DNA from: Telmatactis stephensoni
Taxonomy: Eukaryota; Cnidaria; Anthozoa; Actiniaria; Isophelliidae
Direction of reading: 5' to 3'
Assembly: GCA_029948255.1 (NCBI GenBank)
Contig: JALIZF010001785.1
Coordinates: 1 to 64,000, forward strand
DNA length: 64,000 bases
The position numbers and the translations under genes were made by a program. Every line of letters starts with the position of its first letter. The first letter of the stretch is position 1. A model generated the notes under the pieces. The model saw only the letters and a program-made list of their open reading frames with translations, was not told the DNA's origin and ran no database searches. This document shows, one piece after another, positions 21,962 through 43,112 of the stretch.

Positions 21962-24900
21962 GTTAACTCAGAGGGCACCATGATTTAATTTGATTGTGCG
22001 AGACAGATCGATAACCCCAACTAGAATCACAAGTGATTCTAGAATGTTTACATGCAATGTGGAAATTGCATCGACAATAACATTGCTCAAATCACGATTA
22101 ACAAGTATATACCAGAGGTAAATATTGTATATCCATGATACATGATAAAGTATTTGTTAGTAATACTAACGACGTAGTCATAGTTGGTCTATATATGGAA
22201 ATAATATTAAAAGAACAATATACTTTTTGTCATTTCATACATAATTCAAATAATTCATCATTCACCAGGAACCACTCTGGATATTTGTACTCAATCAGGT
22301 CACTGCTCAGAACTTCACAAAAGCTAATGCATTTTTGTCTTGAGCTAATTGTATAATAATTGCATACTACAGAAAGCTCTTGAAGGTTCAAGACATGGAA
22401 TTAATTTGATTATATCAGTTAGATATCATCAAAATCATCTTTCTATAATTATTTCCACGTTAGCCAATTAAGACCTTAAACAGTTTATTAATAAAATGCT
22501 TAAAGCAGGTCCAGGCATAGCCTTGCTTGCTCTAAGCTAATTGCACTGTAAATGTTGAAGAACTGGCTTGCTGCCACTATTAATACTAAAAGCAACAAAA
22601 CAGCTTTTTACGAAGGAAATTCTGAATTACTACAAAAACTTGGAATATGTTTACATAATTTAAAGTAGGTTTGCTCACTCTCAAGATAGAACTATTTTGT
22701 GATATAGTAAAAAACCTACATATATATAAAAAATTAACGACCTCCATACTGTTTAATGAGCAATAAAGCACCCAATATTAAAGAATCAGGCATGTTACAT
22801 AAGAATTACTTCAGCCGGCGTTGGAAAATCAATGTGTTTTTTTAATATATGTGGAATTTTTTTGTTCCTATAGTTTTGGGATGACTAATAAACATTCCAT
22901 TTAAATACAGACTGTAATATCTTTAGATGAAATTTCGTATGTGTACAAAGTGACAGTAATTTATTCCTCCAATGTAAAACTACTTTAATTGTAAACCAAA
23001 ATTTGCCCGTGAGACTGTACGTACAGCTGTCTTGTCCAAACCTGAGGTAATTTGGAGACAAGAATGAAAGAGCAGATGATTTCTCATGTTATTTAAATGA
23101 GCTCGCAGTCCATGTACATTCAATTAACCTTTAATCTCGATGTCTCTAACTCAGATAACTCAAAATACATCTGAAGCACTTGGAATGACCACTAGTGTAT
23201 TAAGTTACGAGCTGAAATTTTTATTACAGTCTGTAAGAAAACAAAATAATCCAATTTCATCACTTGTTCAAACATGAGATAGTAGATTAATTAGTGGCCT
23301 GAAACCATAACATAATAGGAACTTATTTTAATTTGTTTTCATTCAATGTTTTTACACACTACTTTGTGACTCACAATGATTTGTGAGGATCAGTTCTGTT
23401 TTTATAACCTATATCTATTCCTAAAATGGTCACTTATAAAAATAGAAATAAAAATTGCAACATAATTTAATGTTTTACATGGAACTCAAGATGATCAGGA
23501 TGTAAATTAGTCTACATATTACTGTCAATAGAATGTCAATAGTAAAAATAAAAGAATGAAATGAGAAGGTAGGAATGCCTAGCATCATTCTGCCCCAGGA
23601 TATTCAGGTCATTAATCATTGTCATTTGAGTAGGCATTAATTTTCTTTAAAAGCAGATTTCATGTCTGCACAAAACATGCTGTGCCGTATTGTATCCACC
23701 CTGGGTGATGTGACATCTCATGACATTTCATTCCCTGTTTTGTAAGATAAATCCCTGGCAACCAGAGTGTGCTGATCAGACAACATGGTACAGCTGTGCT
23801 AGGCTTTCCAGTGCTAGAATTTATCTTTGCAAATGGGAATTGAGATGATTCAGTAACATGGAAATTGTTTCAAGGCATTTACTTTTCTCTATTCTTCTCT
23901 GATGTCTCATGCCAAAGGTGCTCATCATAAAAGAGCAGAGAAAAATAATTATAGCATCTGATACTCAAGGTAGTGTTCATTAAGGCCTGGATACACAATG
24001 CAACTTTCTTGCAATATCATGACAAATGGTAGAATTTACACAAGTAGATCTTGTATGGGTGTGAAATTGACTGCACTGTACCTTGCTGTGATGTCTATAA
24101 AAACATTAAAAATTCCTGCCATTACCATGCTGTGACAGTGTGGTGCCATTTTCAAACTCATACAAAACCACAGGAGGCCCAAGCTCACCGTGAGAGGCTA
24201 ATATTATAAAGCTTTGTATGGGAGTTTAGGCTCTTCTAATTAACTCCGTAAATAATAAAGCAAATAAACTCTAACATTTATACAGTGCTGTTTGTGTTAT
24301 TGGTGTTCTCTGGTAGTGATTTCAGCCCATTTTGTTGATTTTTAGCTGAGTTCTCTCTCCACTACTAAGAAGGAGGAAAGGATAGAAGGCTTCATCAGAT
24401 CAGACCAACAGACTGACTCACTCTTGAAAATCGCTTTAGTCTGATTCTCAGACTAAACCACGTCTCCTTGCTTTGATACTCAGCATCTGAAATCCCTACC
24501 AGAAAACACCAATAACACAAGCAGCACTGTATAAACGTTAGAGTTTATTTGCTTAATTATTTACTGAGTTATAGAGCAGAGCCTATTAAAACTCCCATAC
24601 AAAGCTTTATAATATTAGCCTCTCACAGTGAGCTTGGGCCTCCTGTGACAAAATCCCATGGAAAATCTGGACTATGTCCACTACTGTAACTGATGTGTGC
24701 AGCAAATGCAAAAGTAAAAACTGTTTTTCCTTCTTCATTGTTACCCACCACAAATATTACACTGTGGAGAAAAGTATAGGGATGATGGCAGCCTTTCATT
24801 GAACAAAAAAAGTCCAAAACTATCTTTTTGGTTGCAAAAGTTGCATTGCATGTCCAGGCCTTTTCTGTTTGATTGGATAAAAGAAGTGGTTTTTATCAAT

Positions 24901-25251
24901 TGGTTGTTATTCTGCCCTGGGTGCCAAAGATTTGGCTTGTGTTATATTTTGTTAATAGTTAACATCCGTCCCCAGATAATTATTAACGAAACAACATGAC
25001 CCAAAGCTGTGACCCCAGGGCGAGTCTCTCAGGGTATAATAAATTTGCATTCTAACCAGTTTGAGCATAAGAGCATACACTTTCAAATCCTAAAATATGA
25101 GCGGGATAATCTATAATTAGCCTATAATCATGTAAATAGATTTGTATAATCGTAAATTCATTAATAAATTAATTATAAGCTATAGATGCTGATTACTGTT
25201 TGTAGCCAGCCAGTTTTAAATTCAACCCATATCTAACCTTCGCTGGTCATC
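21962..25251. other. Repeat island between the two folate-receptor-like genes
   Basis: No coding exon was found in this 3.3 kb between the convergent paralogues. The first 2 kb are plain AT-rich sequence. At 23987-24170 a partial Harbinger-type end (TTA then AGGCCTGGATACACAATGCA) is followed by a degraded TA-flanked MITE whose right end is split by the element at 24168-24652. Confidence 0.6.
24168..24652. mobile_element. 485-bp MITE nested in an older MITE
   Basis: Arms of about 170 bp begin CACAGGAGGCCCAAGCTCAC and are mirrored on the right through AGCTTTGTATGGGAG and CACTGTATAAACGTTAG-type sequence. The flanks are ACAAAAC on the left and ACAAAAT on the right. They match the CATACAAAATCTACTC terminus of the TA-flanked family, so the insertion split that older element and duplicated about 7 bp. 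Confidence 0.82.
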
Positions 25252-25839
25252 CTAGAACAATGCATAATGCATAGATGTGACTATATATCCAACAACCAAA
25301 GACCAAACGGTGACTTGAATTGAAGATGACGAGCTCTCGGCTTCTTTGTCGGGATTGAAACAATCATCCTCTCCATTGCCTACTTTAAACTTTCTCGAAA
25401 TGCAAAAGTCCGTTCCAGATAAATAAAAATCCCTGATTTTCGACCCTTTTAGATAAGCTTCCCCACAAGCATCGAAAAGTCGATTGCAGAAGCCAAGGCA
25501 AACAGTCAATCGTTCCTCTTGGTAGAAAACATTCTGGTTTGGAGCACACACGTAGCACATAAGATAATTCAACAACTTGAGGCATTTTTTATTCGCTCCT
25601 AATGGTGGTGGGATGTTTTCGAGAATGATATTCAACTCAGTCGACAAACAACATGCATTATCGCGATACCACGTACAATTCTGTAAATCTGGTTGAGGTT
25701 TCGGTGCGCGATTCTTAAAGTACGGGCAGTAATTCTCCAAAGGTAAATCTCTCTCTTGCTGTGCTTGTGACAAACCAAACACAATACAACTCCAAACTAC
25801 CACAATTGTAGCCCTCTTGAACTTCAATTTCTGGAGCAT
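25252..25839 (-). CDS. Folate-receptor-like GPI-type cell-surface protein B
   Basis: Single-exon 195-aa paralogue of the gene at 21344-21961. It has a signal peptide at about 1-26. The cysteine framework is conserved: ENYCPYFKNRAPKP, NCTWYRDNACC, LMCYVCAPNQ, VCLGFCNRLF and TDFCISRKF. The C-terminus is serine-rich (SSSSS), then hydrophobic, as expected for a GPI signal. The two genes differ most in the last 45 residues and in the loop after the CC pair. Convergent orientation and lack of introns in both suggest an inverted duplication or two retrocopies; which one is not decidable here. Ligand unknown. Confidence 0.85.
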   Translation of the reverse strand: MLQKLKFKRATIVVVWSCIVFGLSQAQQERDLPLENYCPYFKNRAPKPQPDLQNCTWYRDNACCLSTELNIILENIPPPLGANKKCLKLLNYLMCYVCAPNQNVFYQEERLTVCLGFCNRLFDACGEAYLKGSKIRDFYLSGTDFCISRKFKVGNGEDDCFNPDKEAESSSSSIQVTVWSLVVGYIVTSMHYALF

Positions 25840-26270
25840 AATTTGTACCTTGTACGAGATGTGGTTGATGAAAAACAGAAGTAACCTTCACCTTGGTCAA
25901 CTCGATAAACTGTGTTATCTTTTGGAGCGATATCGAGTTACCGTACCTCTCAAAGTTAAATATTAGCTGGCATTTCCTGTCTTTGTTTGCTCAACAAATG
26001 TTAGCCTTTTTTGTTGCCTCGCTATGAAGAGCACTCTGTTTCCTGAATGATTTCCGAATTCACGTTTCGATCGTTCTTTTTCGTTTTCTCGTATTTTATT
26101 TCGTCGATTGTTTATTTGTGAAAACATTAGGAAATATTGAAAGGAGTGTCTTTTTTTGTCAAAAATCCTTCTTTTTTTTCTATCTTTCTTCCTTCCTTCC
26201 TATCTGCCCTCCGTCCAAGTTTCCATTCTTATTAATTCTTCTGTACCTTTCTTCACGGTAAACTAGCAAA
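25840..26270. other. Gene B upstream / ECD 3' region
   Basis: Contains the promoter side of folate-receptor-like gene B and the ECD 3' UTR side. It is pyrimidine-rich near 26140-26250 (CTTCCTTCCTTCC). Nothing else was recognised. Confidence 0.4.
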
Positions 26271-35426
<9,156 letters not shown>

Positions 35427-35941
35427 AATTTGTGTCCAACGTCGAAGTCACGTTGCGTCCGCCATCTTGTATGTTACTAAATGGGCTTCCTGTGGCACAG
35501 GTAACCCAACTTTAAATTTTGCCGTGACCCAACTTTTCTTCGAGGATTAGAGTGAATGAATCAACGTCATATATTTTTCATGTAACGGATGTTATTGCTT
35601 GTTATGCTATCACGTAAGGGTCAATGAGTTTGTAGTCTTTTGTTCTTAATAGATTTATTCATTCTGATCAAATATTTATAACCTTTACCCATTTTATATG
35701 AGCTTTCACATTAGTTTTCATTTATACTAATACACCGTTTACAAATCATGTATGTCCTTCATTTTATGCTTGCCATTAATGTCACTTTTACGACTTAAAA
35801 GATTAACGGTAAAATTCATGCTAAACAAAACAAGTGAAAACTACTAGTACTAATCCCCGTTTGACAAAGCGTTCGGAACTTGCGAGTTCTTGTCAGTCTC
35901 CGGCCGGTAAGCCTCAAGACGTGATGTTTTGGAGCCCAAAT

Positions 35942-36064
35942 CGTCATGCACGTTTTGACCCCTCTCTATACCAGAATCCTTTTCAATTCAATAGTTTTAA
36001 TTAGTGAACAAAAGCTATTTGGAAAGGATTCTGGTGTAGAGAGGGTGTCAAAACGTCATCATGC
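35942..36064. mobile_element. Short inverted-repeat element
   Basis: The arms ACGTTTTGACCCCTCTCTA then CCAGAATCCTTTTCAA are mirrored by TTGGAAAGGATTCTGG then AGAGAGGGTGTCAAAACGT. About 45 bp per arm, with a short loop. Confidence 0.8.
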
Positions 36065-36187
36065 TTGGTTCTTCAACTTTTACTACACAATATTTAGGTA
36101 TCTTCAGTGTTACTTTTCTGCAAATTCGATTGTTACACTGTAGTTTACATTAAAACTGTTGGTTACATACGTTACGAATTCTCGTTA

Positions 36188-36295
36188 AAGCGTGGACACA
36201 AGATACAACATTTCTTGCAACTACATTGTGCATAACACGGTTACACCATGTGTCCACCAATGTTACGCGCAACGTTGCAGAAAGCTCGACCCTAA
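36188..36295. mobile_element. Fragment of the Harbinger-type MITE family
   Basis: TTAAAGCGTGGACACAAGATAC and ACACGGTTACACCATGTGTCC resemble the left end and inner inverted repeat of the 36-433 element. The right half is missing. Confidence 0.6.
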
Positions 36296-37118
36296 AGTCC
36301 CCAACGCTCTGTAAAACGGAGGCGAAGTTAAAAGTGCTAATTGTTTTAGTCAATAAAGAGCCAAAATTAACCAAATGGGTCATTAACAACCCTCAGTATC
36401 AGGCCCTTTGGGGGAGGGGAAAGGAGAGTTAGGTCATTAAAACAGCGAATTGCGTTGTATTAGAGATGAGGTATTAGAATGACGTTTCGAGAACCACTCA
36501 CTAGTTAATTTATTACATGCACTAACAAAAGTACGCCGGCATAATCTGACGAGAAAAATGAATGAAAAAAGAAACAGATCAAACGGCTTTACCGATTATG
36601 TACGAAATAAATAAACGAGCAATAATGACTAAAACTAAAAGCGAATGAAAAGTTTCAATTTCATTTTGTAAGTGCGAGCTAGATTCTCTTGTTGATTATA
36701 TAGTTTGCATTTAGCGATGAAACAAAGTCGTTTAAAATTCATATTCAGTTTCGAAAACATAAAAATAGTTCAGGACAGACAAGAATGTTAAAACCAGACA
36801 GAATAAAATAACCAATTAATCTCAGTTAAAAAACAGTAACATTAATGAATAAAACCTACGAGTCTGATGTTCGTTCTTTGTTAGTTAATCTCATAAAGTG
36901 AGCGGCATTACATCAGGGGTTTTCTCCAAAAAAGGAAGAAGTCCATTATTTACATATTCTCTCAGTTTTGAGTCATCCACATAGTCTTTTGAAACTAAGT
37001 ACTACGTGGCTTGACGATCTTGAAGAGCTGAAAGAAGAATTATCGCAATGAAGGCGGCCATTATAGCCAATTAATTAACCATTAATTCTGATTGCCAAAT
37101 ACGGCTTACTCAGATCAG

Positions 37119-39436
37119 CTATTTTTTCAGCTTGTTTTCTTTTTCTTCGTCATCTTTAAACTCCTCGTTTTCTGGAACTTTTGGTAAAGACGTTTTCCAG
37201 CTGTGCGGTGGCGAGTAGCGAATCTCAGGACACGAAATTGATCGAGGACGAATTTTTGGTTTCGCGACCTCTAATCTTCGTTTTGCCTCAGGCGAGTAAG
37301 AAACGCGATGTAGGAGTCTTGAACGAAGTTCTTTTTCTGACGATTCTTCAAAATGGGAGAAGTGCGGTGCATTTTTTCGGACAGGTCGTGGTGATTTGAC
37401 GCCGTTAACTCGCTGAATCTCGTGAACATGCTCGGCTATCTTAAGCTGCAAGTTGTGGACGACTTCCTCCACTCGGTTTCTTTCTTTGATATGCCGTTCC
37501 GATAATGGCGCAACTTTGATCTCTTTGAGAAACGAAGCCATATCTAAACAAAGGGAATGAAAACTGAAGTTTTGATCCATGCAAATTAAGCATATTTTGG
37601 TATAAGAAGATTATTGCGTTAAGTTAATTTATATTTTTCAATAAAAAATGATGCTTTTGTCTCTGTACTGTGATACACTGTGGAAGATATAGAGCTCGCA
37701 AAAAGCAAGGAAAACACTCGGCTTTTCATCTCCCATATTATATAACAGTACACAGAGACCTAGCTAGCTGCGCGTGCGTTTTATTTGTATTTTATCTGTG
37801 AGTGTTTTAACTCACTGTCAAATAGAATTGGTTTTCATAGTCCTTACTTCCTGAAACACAACACTAAAACTGTCCTTTGAAAAGAAGTGTTATGCTTTGT
37901 GTTTATCTTTCCTACCGAATAATAAACGAACGATTAAGAACAATCTTGAAATCGTCACTTTCTGAAAGCGTTTATTGTGCCCAAAATAGTCCCCAAACCG
38001 CAAGAGATACAAAGGATAAAAAAAACGAGCTGGGAAATATGACCTTCTAAAGAAAACGGGAAATATTTCAGCAGGATGCCTTTTATTTCTACGCAAAACA
38101 AAAGGAAAATCCTGCTATGTGTACAGGAAAGAACACCTCAAACAATACTATAGAAAAAATAAACCAGCATATAATATCTACCGCGGATTCTTTGCAGTAA
38201 TTGACCTACAAATAATTCCTCTTCGTGTTTATAATGTCCAGATCACGTCTGGAAAAAAACTATGTTATTCGGTATAGAATTACGGGTCATTATTCGAAAG
38301 AGAGAAATTCCAAAGAGCCAAAAAAAAATTTCCATGACCGAAAGCACAAGAACACAGAATATATTCAACACTGATGGTTAAGACCACTCGTTTTCTTCAA
38401 ACACGCAATACATCAATTTAAATTTTCGATGTAATTTTCTCACATCCTAATAATCTCTAAAAGGTTTTAGAGATTCAATTATTTTCCCGCTGTTTTTGAG
38501 AAGGAAAAACAATAAAAATGTCCCAAAGGAGAGATTTAGAGAGATATTTAAATACCTCAAATGCGCCCTCGGAAATTTATTTAAATCCAAATGTAATTAC
38601 TATGTCAATATCAAATGTTTTAAGTTTTTTGGCACTTAATGTTTGACACAAGGAAAAATTCGCACCGGAATGAAATGAACAGACATGGTTTCCTGGCGGC
38701 AGGTACGGTTTGACACAACCTCACTTCATTGCATTAATTCTCTGCTGTTACAGTTTGTTTTTTCTTATAACTGTGGAAGTTTGACAGGAGAAGGCAGGTA
38801 GACGCTTGGCGACACTGGCCTCACAGTAACATGAAAATTCAAAGTTACATTACCAGGTATTTTTCAAAAGCTTAGCTTGTTCTGTCCAAGCAATTACCTT
38901 GCATTGATTACAATAGCAAAAATTACGCCTCACGAACATCCCTAAGTAATTTTCAATTAGGAAGTCCCTTGAATTATGAGATTTACGAATACAAATTATG
39001 AAATAAAATACTGAGAAGATAGCGACCACAACTGGCTACAAGTTTCGAATGTCGGTGTTTCACTCTGTAACTAAGTTGTTCACCAGTAAGTGTCCATCTC
39101 ATTTGTTTACTGTTTGATGGTCTAAAAGATGAAAAAGGCTGTAATCTATTGTCTTTTAAAATATCTTAATTCCAAAGCTTGTTTTTATCTCCCCAAGAGA
39201 CATCAGCGACGAAGATTCGCGCTTGAACAAGCTAGTATTCTCCATATAGACTACAAATGACCGCCATTCGCTGGCTATGATTTCATAATCGAAGACCATC
39301 GCTCCTTAATAACAATTTCCACCGATTTCCCTGTCTACTAAAAAGTATTCTACTTACCCTTCAGAGCAGAAAATATATCATCATAAAACTGATTGTCGGA
39401 CTTTGAATCCGAGCCACCTCCAACGCTTAGACTCAT
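37119..39436 (-). CDS. Unrecognised two-exon protein with SKAP-like dimerisation hairpin (gene 1)
   Basis: Exons complement 37119-37543 and 39358-39436 give 167 aa. Exon 1 encodes a serine/glycine-rich start and FYDDIFSALK, and ends in phase 1. Exon 2 opens DMASFLKEIK and continues LSERHIKERNRVEEVV. This matches the spacing of the helical homodimerisation segment of SKAP adaptors (acidic-x-x-x-Phe helix, LS turn, basic helix with R). The intron sits at the same place and phase as in the SKAP gene at 56498-63704. After about residue 70 it is basic and low in structure, with RPRSISCPE (which fits the 14-3-3 pattern RSxSxP) and a lysine/glutamate tail. No PH, SH3, signal peptide or membrane helix is present. 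The function is not known. If the hairpin is real it could pair with SKAP. The gene model is good; the relationship is inferred. Confidence 0.75.
37655..37765. repeat. Small inverted-repeat element
   Basis: GTCTCTGTACTGTGATA and TATAACAGTACACAGAGAC form the ends of a 110-bp unit. It lies in the single intron of the gene at 37119-39436 and resembles 9279-9407. Confidence 0.7.
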
Positions 39437-40492
39437 CTTGGACGTGATTTCTGTTGTACAACTCCTTCTTTTGATCAAGAGTAAATAACGACTATTGACT
39501 GACGGCTGTTGTATCTGCACTCTGTGTCTTGTTCACATAGCTTTAACACCAAGGAAGCAGTGTTCTAGCGTCGATATTTTCCTTCTTGCAGAGTCCATGC
39601 GATGAGCTTTCAGTCAGTAAACACAGTGGAAATTTATGCAACACTATTGAAATCAGATGAGAAAGATTGGGTCGAATATACATCCAAAACCCCCCTTGTA
39701 AAGCGCTGAGGCAAGGCCGAAAAGAGGGACACTCGTTGCTTAAGGAGAACCAGAAATCGACTCTTTCAAAAACACGAACCTTTGAAGAGAAGTCTAATGT
39801 GTTTTACAAGATTTTGAAATACGAAATACTGACTCCCACGCAGCCAGCATAATTACCTGACAGTTTCGTGTTGGTGCCAGACAGCGTTGTGTGACCACTG
39901 TCACTGACTCAATTATTCATAGACTGATCGATGATCTTTGCTGTCACTCAGGCCGTCACGCTGAGTTTTTGGAATTGTTTGATTTTATGTTCACTCCACC
40001 ATGAACCAATCACCATTTATCACGTCACTGAACATCGGGTCAATATCAATCTTCTCGACGAAATTCACTTAATATCATATCATTACTGATGACAAGCTCT
40101 ACTCAGAGGAGAGAAGTTCATCACGCCGTCCGCCTCTTTGTGTTACAAGAAGGTGGGGTGAAATTGTTTTTTTTTTTTCAGTCACCAAAAATAAAATGGA
40201 AACGATTTCTCTGCGTGGTGATGGCAGGCTGATTTCATAATTTTTAATGGAAATATATTTTGCTTTACCCTCTCCCACCCCATTACTTTTCATATCGGGT
40301 CCTGTCCCTTCTGATCTCTAGTACGGAGGCAACACGACTGATCATGAGAGAAAGCTGCTTACTAGTAACGTAAGTCTACTGGGCTACGGAGAAAAAAGGA
40401 TAAAGGGATAAACATGAAAAGTTGGACTTTTCTAGCTTAATTAGGAACAATATTTATCTTGTCGTGTTTTTATAGAGGAAATTCTTGCAAGT

Positions 40493-40583
40493 AGAGTGCT
40501 GTTAGTCTCCCTTTTGAATAGTAAATAAGTTATCTAATTTTGTTGACGTCAACTATTCAACACTGAGGCTAAAAGCACTCTAA
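40493..40583. repeat. 91-bp hairpin element
   Basis: AGAGTGCTGTTAGTCTC and TTGAATAGT are mirrored by ACTATTCAA and GAGGCTAAAAGCACTCT across a 30-base loop containing TGACGTCA. Confidence 0.75.
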
Positions 40584-41049
40584 CACGAGAAAGTTTTCTT
40601 TGATAAGTTTTTTTCTTGACATAGAAATACTGACAATTTCTTTGTCATCTACACAAGCACATTGTCCTTGACATAGGAAGAAGTGGCAATTGCAATTGTT
40701 TTGTCGTCTATATTATAGCAAGTTTTCCTTCAGGCCGAAAGCTTGCGTGCTCGTGTAGATGATTTACACCGGTGAAGACACGAAAACTTGTCAACGACAG
40801 CTTGTTCATGCAGATGCATTAAACATTGAAAACACGAATGTTCCTGATTCTCTTTTTTCCAAAGTTTTGGACTCATTTAATTGATTTTCTTGATAAAGAT
40901 AAAAAAAATATCTGTTGGTTGGCCTTTCCCGTCTGTTGAACAGCCATTTTTAGTGTTGCTATGACAACAGCTATGACAACAAGGAGCCCATGCAGGCCTG
41001 TATGTACCAACGAGTTCCTGACAGCCAAATAACACCTAAAAACGAGCTT

Positions 41050-41203
41050 AAGCGCCAAGAACGGAGAACACCACGAATACAGGAGAGGTGCGCGCGCCAT
41101 CGGTTCTAACAGTGGATCTATTAGAGATCTACATTGTATCCCGTGGCAACCGATGCCGCGCGCACTTCTCGTACGTTTGTGGCGTTCTGCGTTCTTGGTG
41201 CTC
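41050..41203. mobile_element. GC-rich inverted-repeat element
   Basis: The arms CGCCAAGAACGGAGAACACC and GGTGCGCGCGCCATCGGTT are mirrored by AACCGATGCCGCGCGCAC and GCGTTCTTGGTGC. The arms are about 60 bp. It is clearly richer in GC than its surroundings. Confidence 0.78.
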
Positions 41204-41639
41204 AACAAGCTAACTAATAACGAGTGAGGCTCGCTGTGTTTTGTATATCTCAATTACCTAAATTTGAATCGTTGTAACTCCTGTCACAGCGCTCTGCAGG
41301 ACTAGCCATTTCCCTGAGCGATTCTTCATTTAATGAATTTTTTAATGGGCGTTTGAAGGAGATCGGCGTTAATGCGGCCACGCCTCTATGACGTCATTAA
41401 AATAGCTTACTGCGCATTTTCTCGATATCTAGATCGAACTACCGTACACAACACAGGGGCGTACCCAGGGAAGGGTTCCATGGTTGTTTTTTTCCTTGAG
41501 TTCCCCATGTGATATATTTACGAATTTTTCAAATCCCTGCCTTCTTTTTCACGCTGGGGCCAACCACCCCCTATATCTGTCTCCAGAGATTCATCAGAAA
41601 CGAACTGGCGAGTTGAGAGTTGGGTGTTTAGAACATTTA

Positions 41640-41760
41640 ATGCAGTAAGGAGTGTGTGAGGGCTTATTAGGATTCAGTTCTCCATTGTAAAGCACATTGA
41701 GACTGTGAAAAACGCTATATAAATACGCGTAATAATTATTATTATTAATTCAAAGTTGGG
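41640..41760 (+). mobile_element. LINE 3' tail (CR1/L2-like)
   Basis: TTGTAAAGCACATTGAGACTG, AAAAACGCTATATAAATACG and an AATAATTATTATTATT tail are typical of CR1/L2-group 3' ends. No coding sequence remains upstream. Confidence 0.75.
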
Positions 41761-42235
41761 TAGATGAATATTTACAAAACCCAGGCGAGCCGGCCTTCAT
41801 CGATTCACAAGTTAACCTTCACGCAAAGCTGTCAACTTTTCTGTGATCCACTTTCGTTTCTTTTTTATGAAAACAACGGTATTTCAGGGGCAAATGGGGT
41901 TTTCAATTATGCCATAATGGTCAGTGATATCACGAGGTTTTACCGACCTGAAATGAGTGTCCATGTAGATAATAATGGCGAGGAGAGGCCAATACTAGTG
42001 AACTGATGGAACTTCCTTATCGTACAACAAAAATTATTACACCGTCTGCAATGGATAAAAACGTCGTTATATAATAGTTGGTATTTTATCGAGAACCGTG
42101 TATTATTACAGTACACACACAAGATGACGTCATCGAATCTTACGCACGCTCTGATTGGTTGAAATATTTCAATGCATATTATATAAAACAAATAGATTCT
42201 ATTTTTTCCTTAGGTCTGTACTCTAATAGTTGAAC

Positions 42236-42303
42236 AGAAGACGTCAAACTGTGGCGAGAACAGCAGTCACCCCTGTTCTCACCACATTTTGACGTCATCT
42301 GTG
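42236..42303. repeat. 68-bp hairpin
   Basis: AGACGTCAAACTGTGGCGAGAACAG pairs with CTGTTCTCACCACATTTTGACGTC around an 8-base loop. Confidence 0.8.
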
Positions 42304-42389
42304 CATCTATTAAAGATCAGACGCACGGGAAAATTGAATCTATTTGCCGGTTAAATGGATAGTCTTTATCAAGGATTTCATTTGATGTT

Positions 42390-42551
42390 ACTTTTAACAT
42401 TTCCTGAAACATTATGCGCCATACAGTGTTGCACCATGTGTCCACCCCTGCAATGTTGTGCGCAACAGTTGCAGGTTTAGGAACGAGTTCTACTTCGGCA
42501 ACATTTCGCAACAATGCGCGATGCGCACGATGCATGGTGTGTACGGGACTT
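42390..42551. mobile_element. Harbinger-type MITE fragment
   Basis: CCTGAAACATTATGCGCC, GTTGCACCATGTGTCCACC and the right end GCATGGTGTGTACGGGACTTAA follow the order seen in the right half of the 36-433 element. Confidence 0.65.
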
Positions 42552-43060
42552 AATTTAGCTCAACAGTCATACAAGATACCCTGGGTGACAAAACTCTAAA
42601 CGTTACGTGAGATTGATCTTATGGAATTAATCAAATACACTTCATTCAAAAAATAACCTTTTTCGTGTTTGATTAATATAGGCCGCGGTTGCAATATTAG
42701 ACAGCAGACGCGCAAACGCAGCCTTGGACTCGAGCCCGGGGGAGGGGGTACTCCTAATATTTTGCAAATATAGATGTGCGGTGCGTCAGGATCCGTTTTT
42801 AAGGCTCACAAACTTGGTATAACCGGTTTTGGGACAAAACTATTGAATTTTCTGAGGTCAAGTAAAAAGCCTTCAGTGAAATATGTGCGGCACATACTCA
42901 ACCGTTTTTCAAACCCAAAATCTTATGGGAAAATCTAAAGAGAACAATTCTAAAAATATTACTTGGGATTCCTGTGATCAAGACGCCGCCGCGAGAAAGC
43001 CCGCGAAAACTCGCGCATGCGCAGTCGTTTTACTGCGGTGTCAACTGGACAATCTCGTAA

Positions 43061-43112
43061 CCTGCATTCCTTTTGGTCAGCATCTAGGAACACTGACCAA
43101 GAGGAACGCAGG
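43061..43112. repeat. 52-bp hairpin
   Basis: CCTGCATTCCTTTTGGTCAG and CTGACCAAGAGGAACGCAGG are inverted partners around a 12-base loop. Confidence 0.8.

Larger units (their letters stand above)
35427..37118. other. ECD upstream region and intergenic repeats
   Basis: The first 60 bases include GCCATCTTGTATG, a YY1-like site common at housekeeping promoters. Two elements are listed separately (35942-36064 and 36188-36295). The remainder to 37118 shows no exon or RNA gene. Confidence 0.5.

Noticed and set aside
40873..41253. A 126-aa minus-strand protein
   Set aside because: It overlaps the inverted-repeat element at 41050-41203 and has no domain or splice support.
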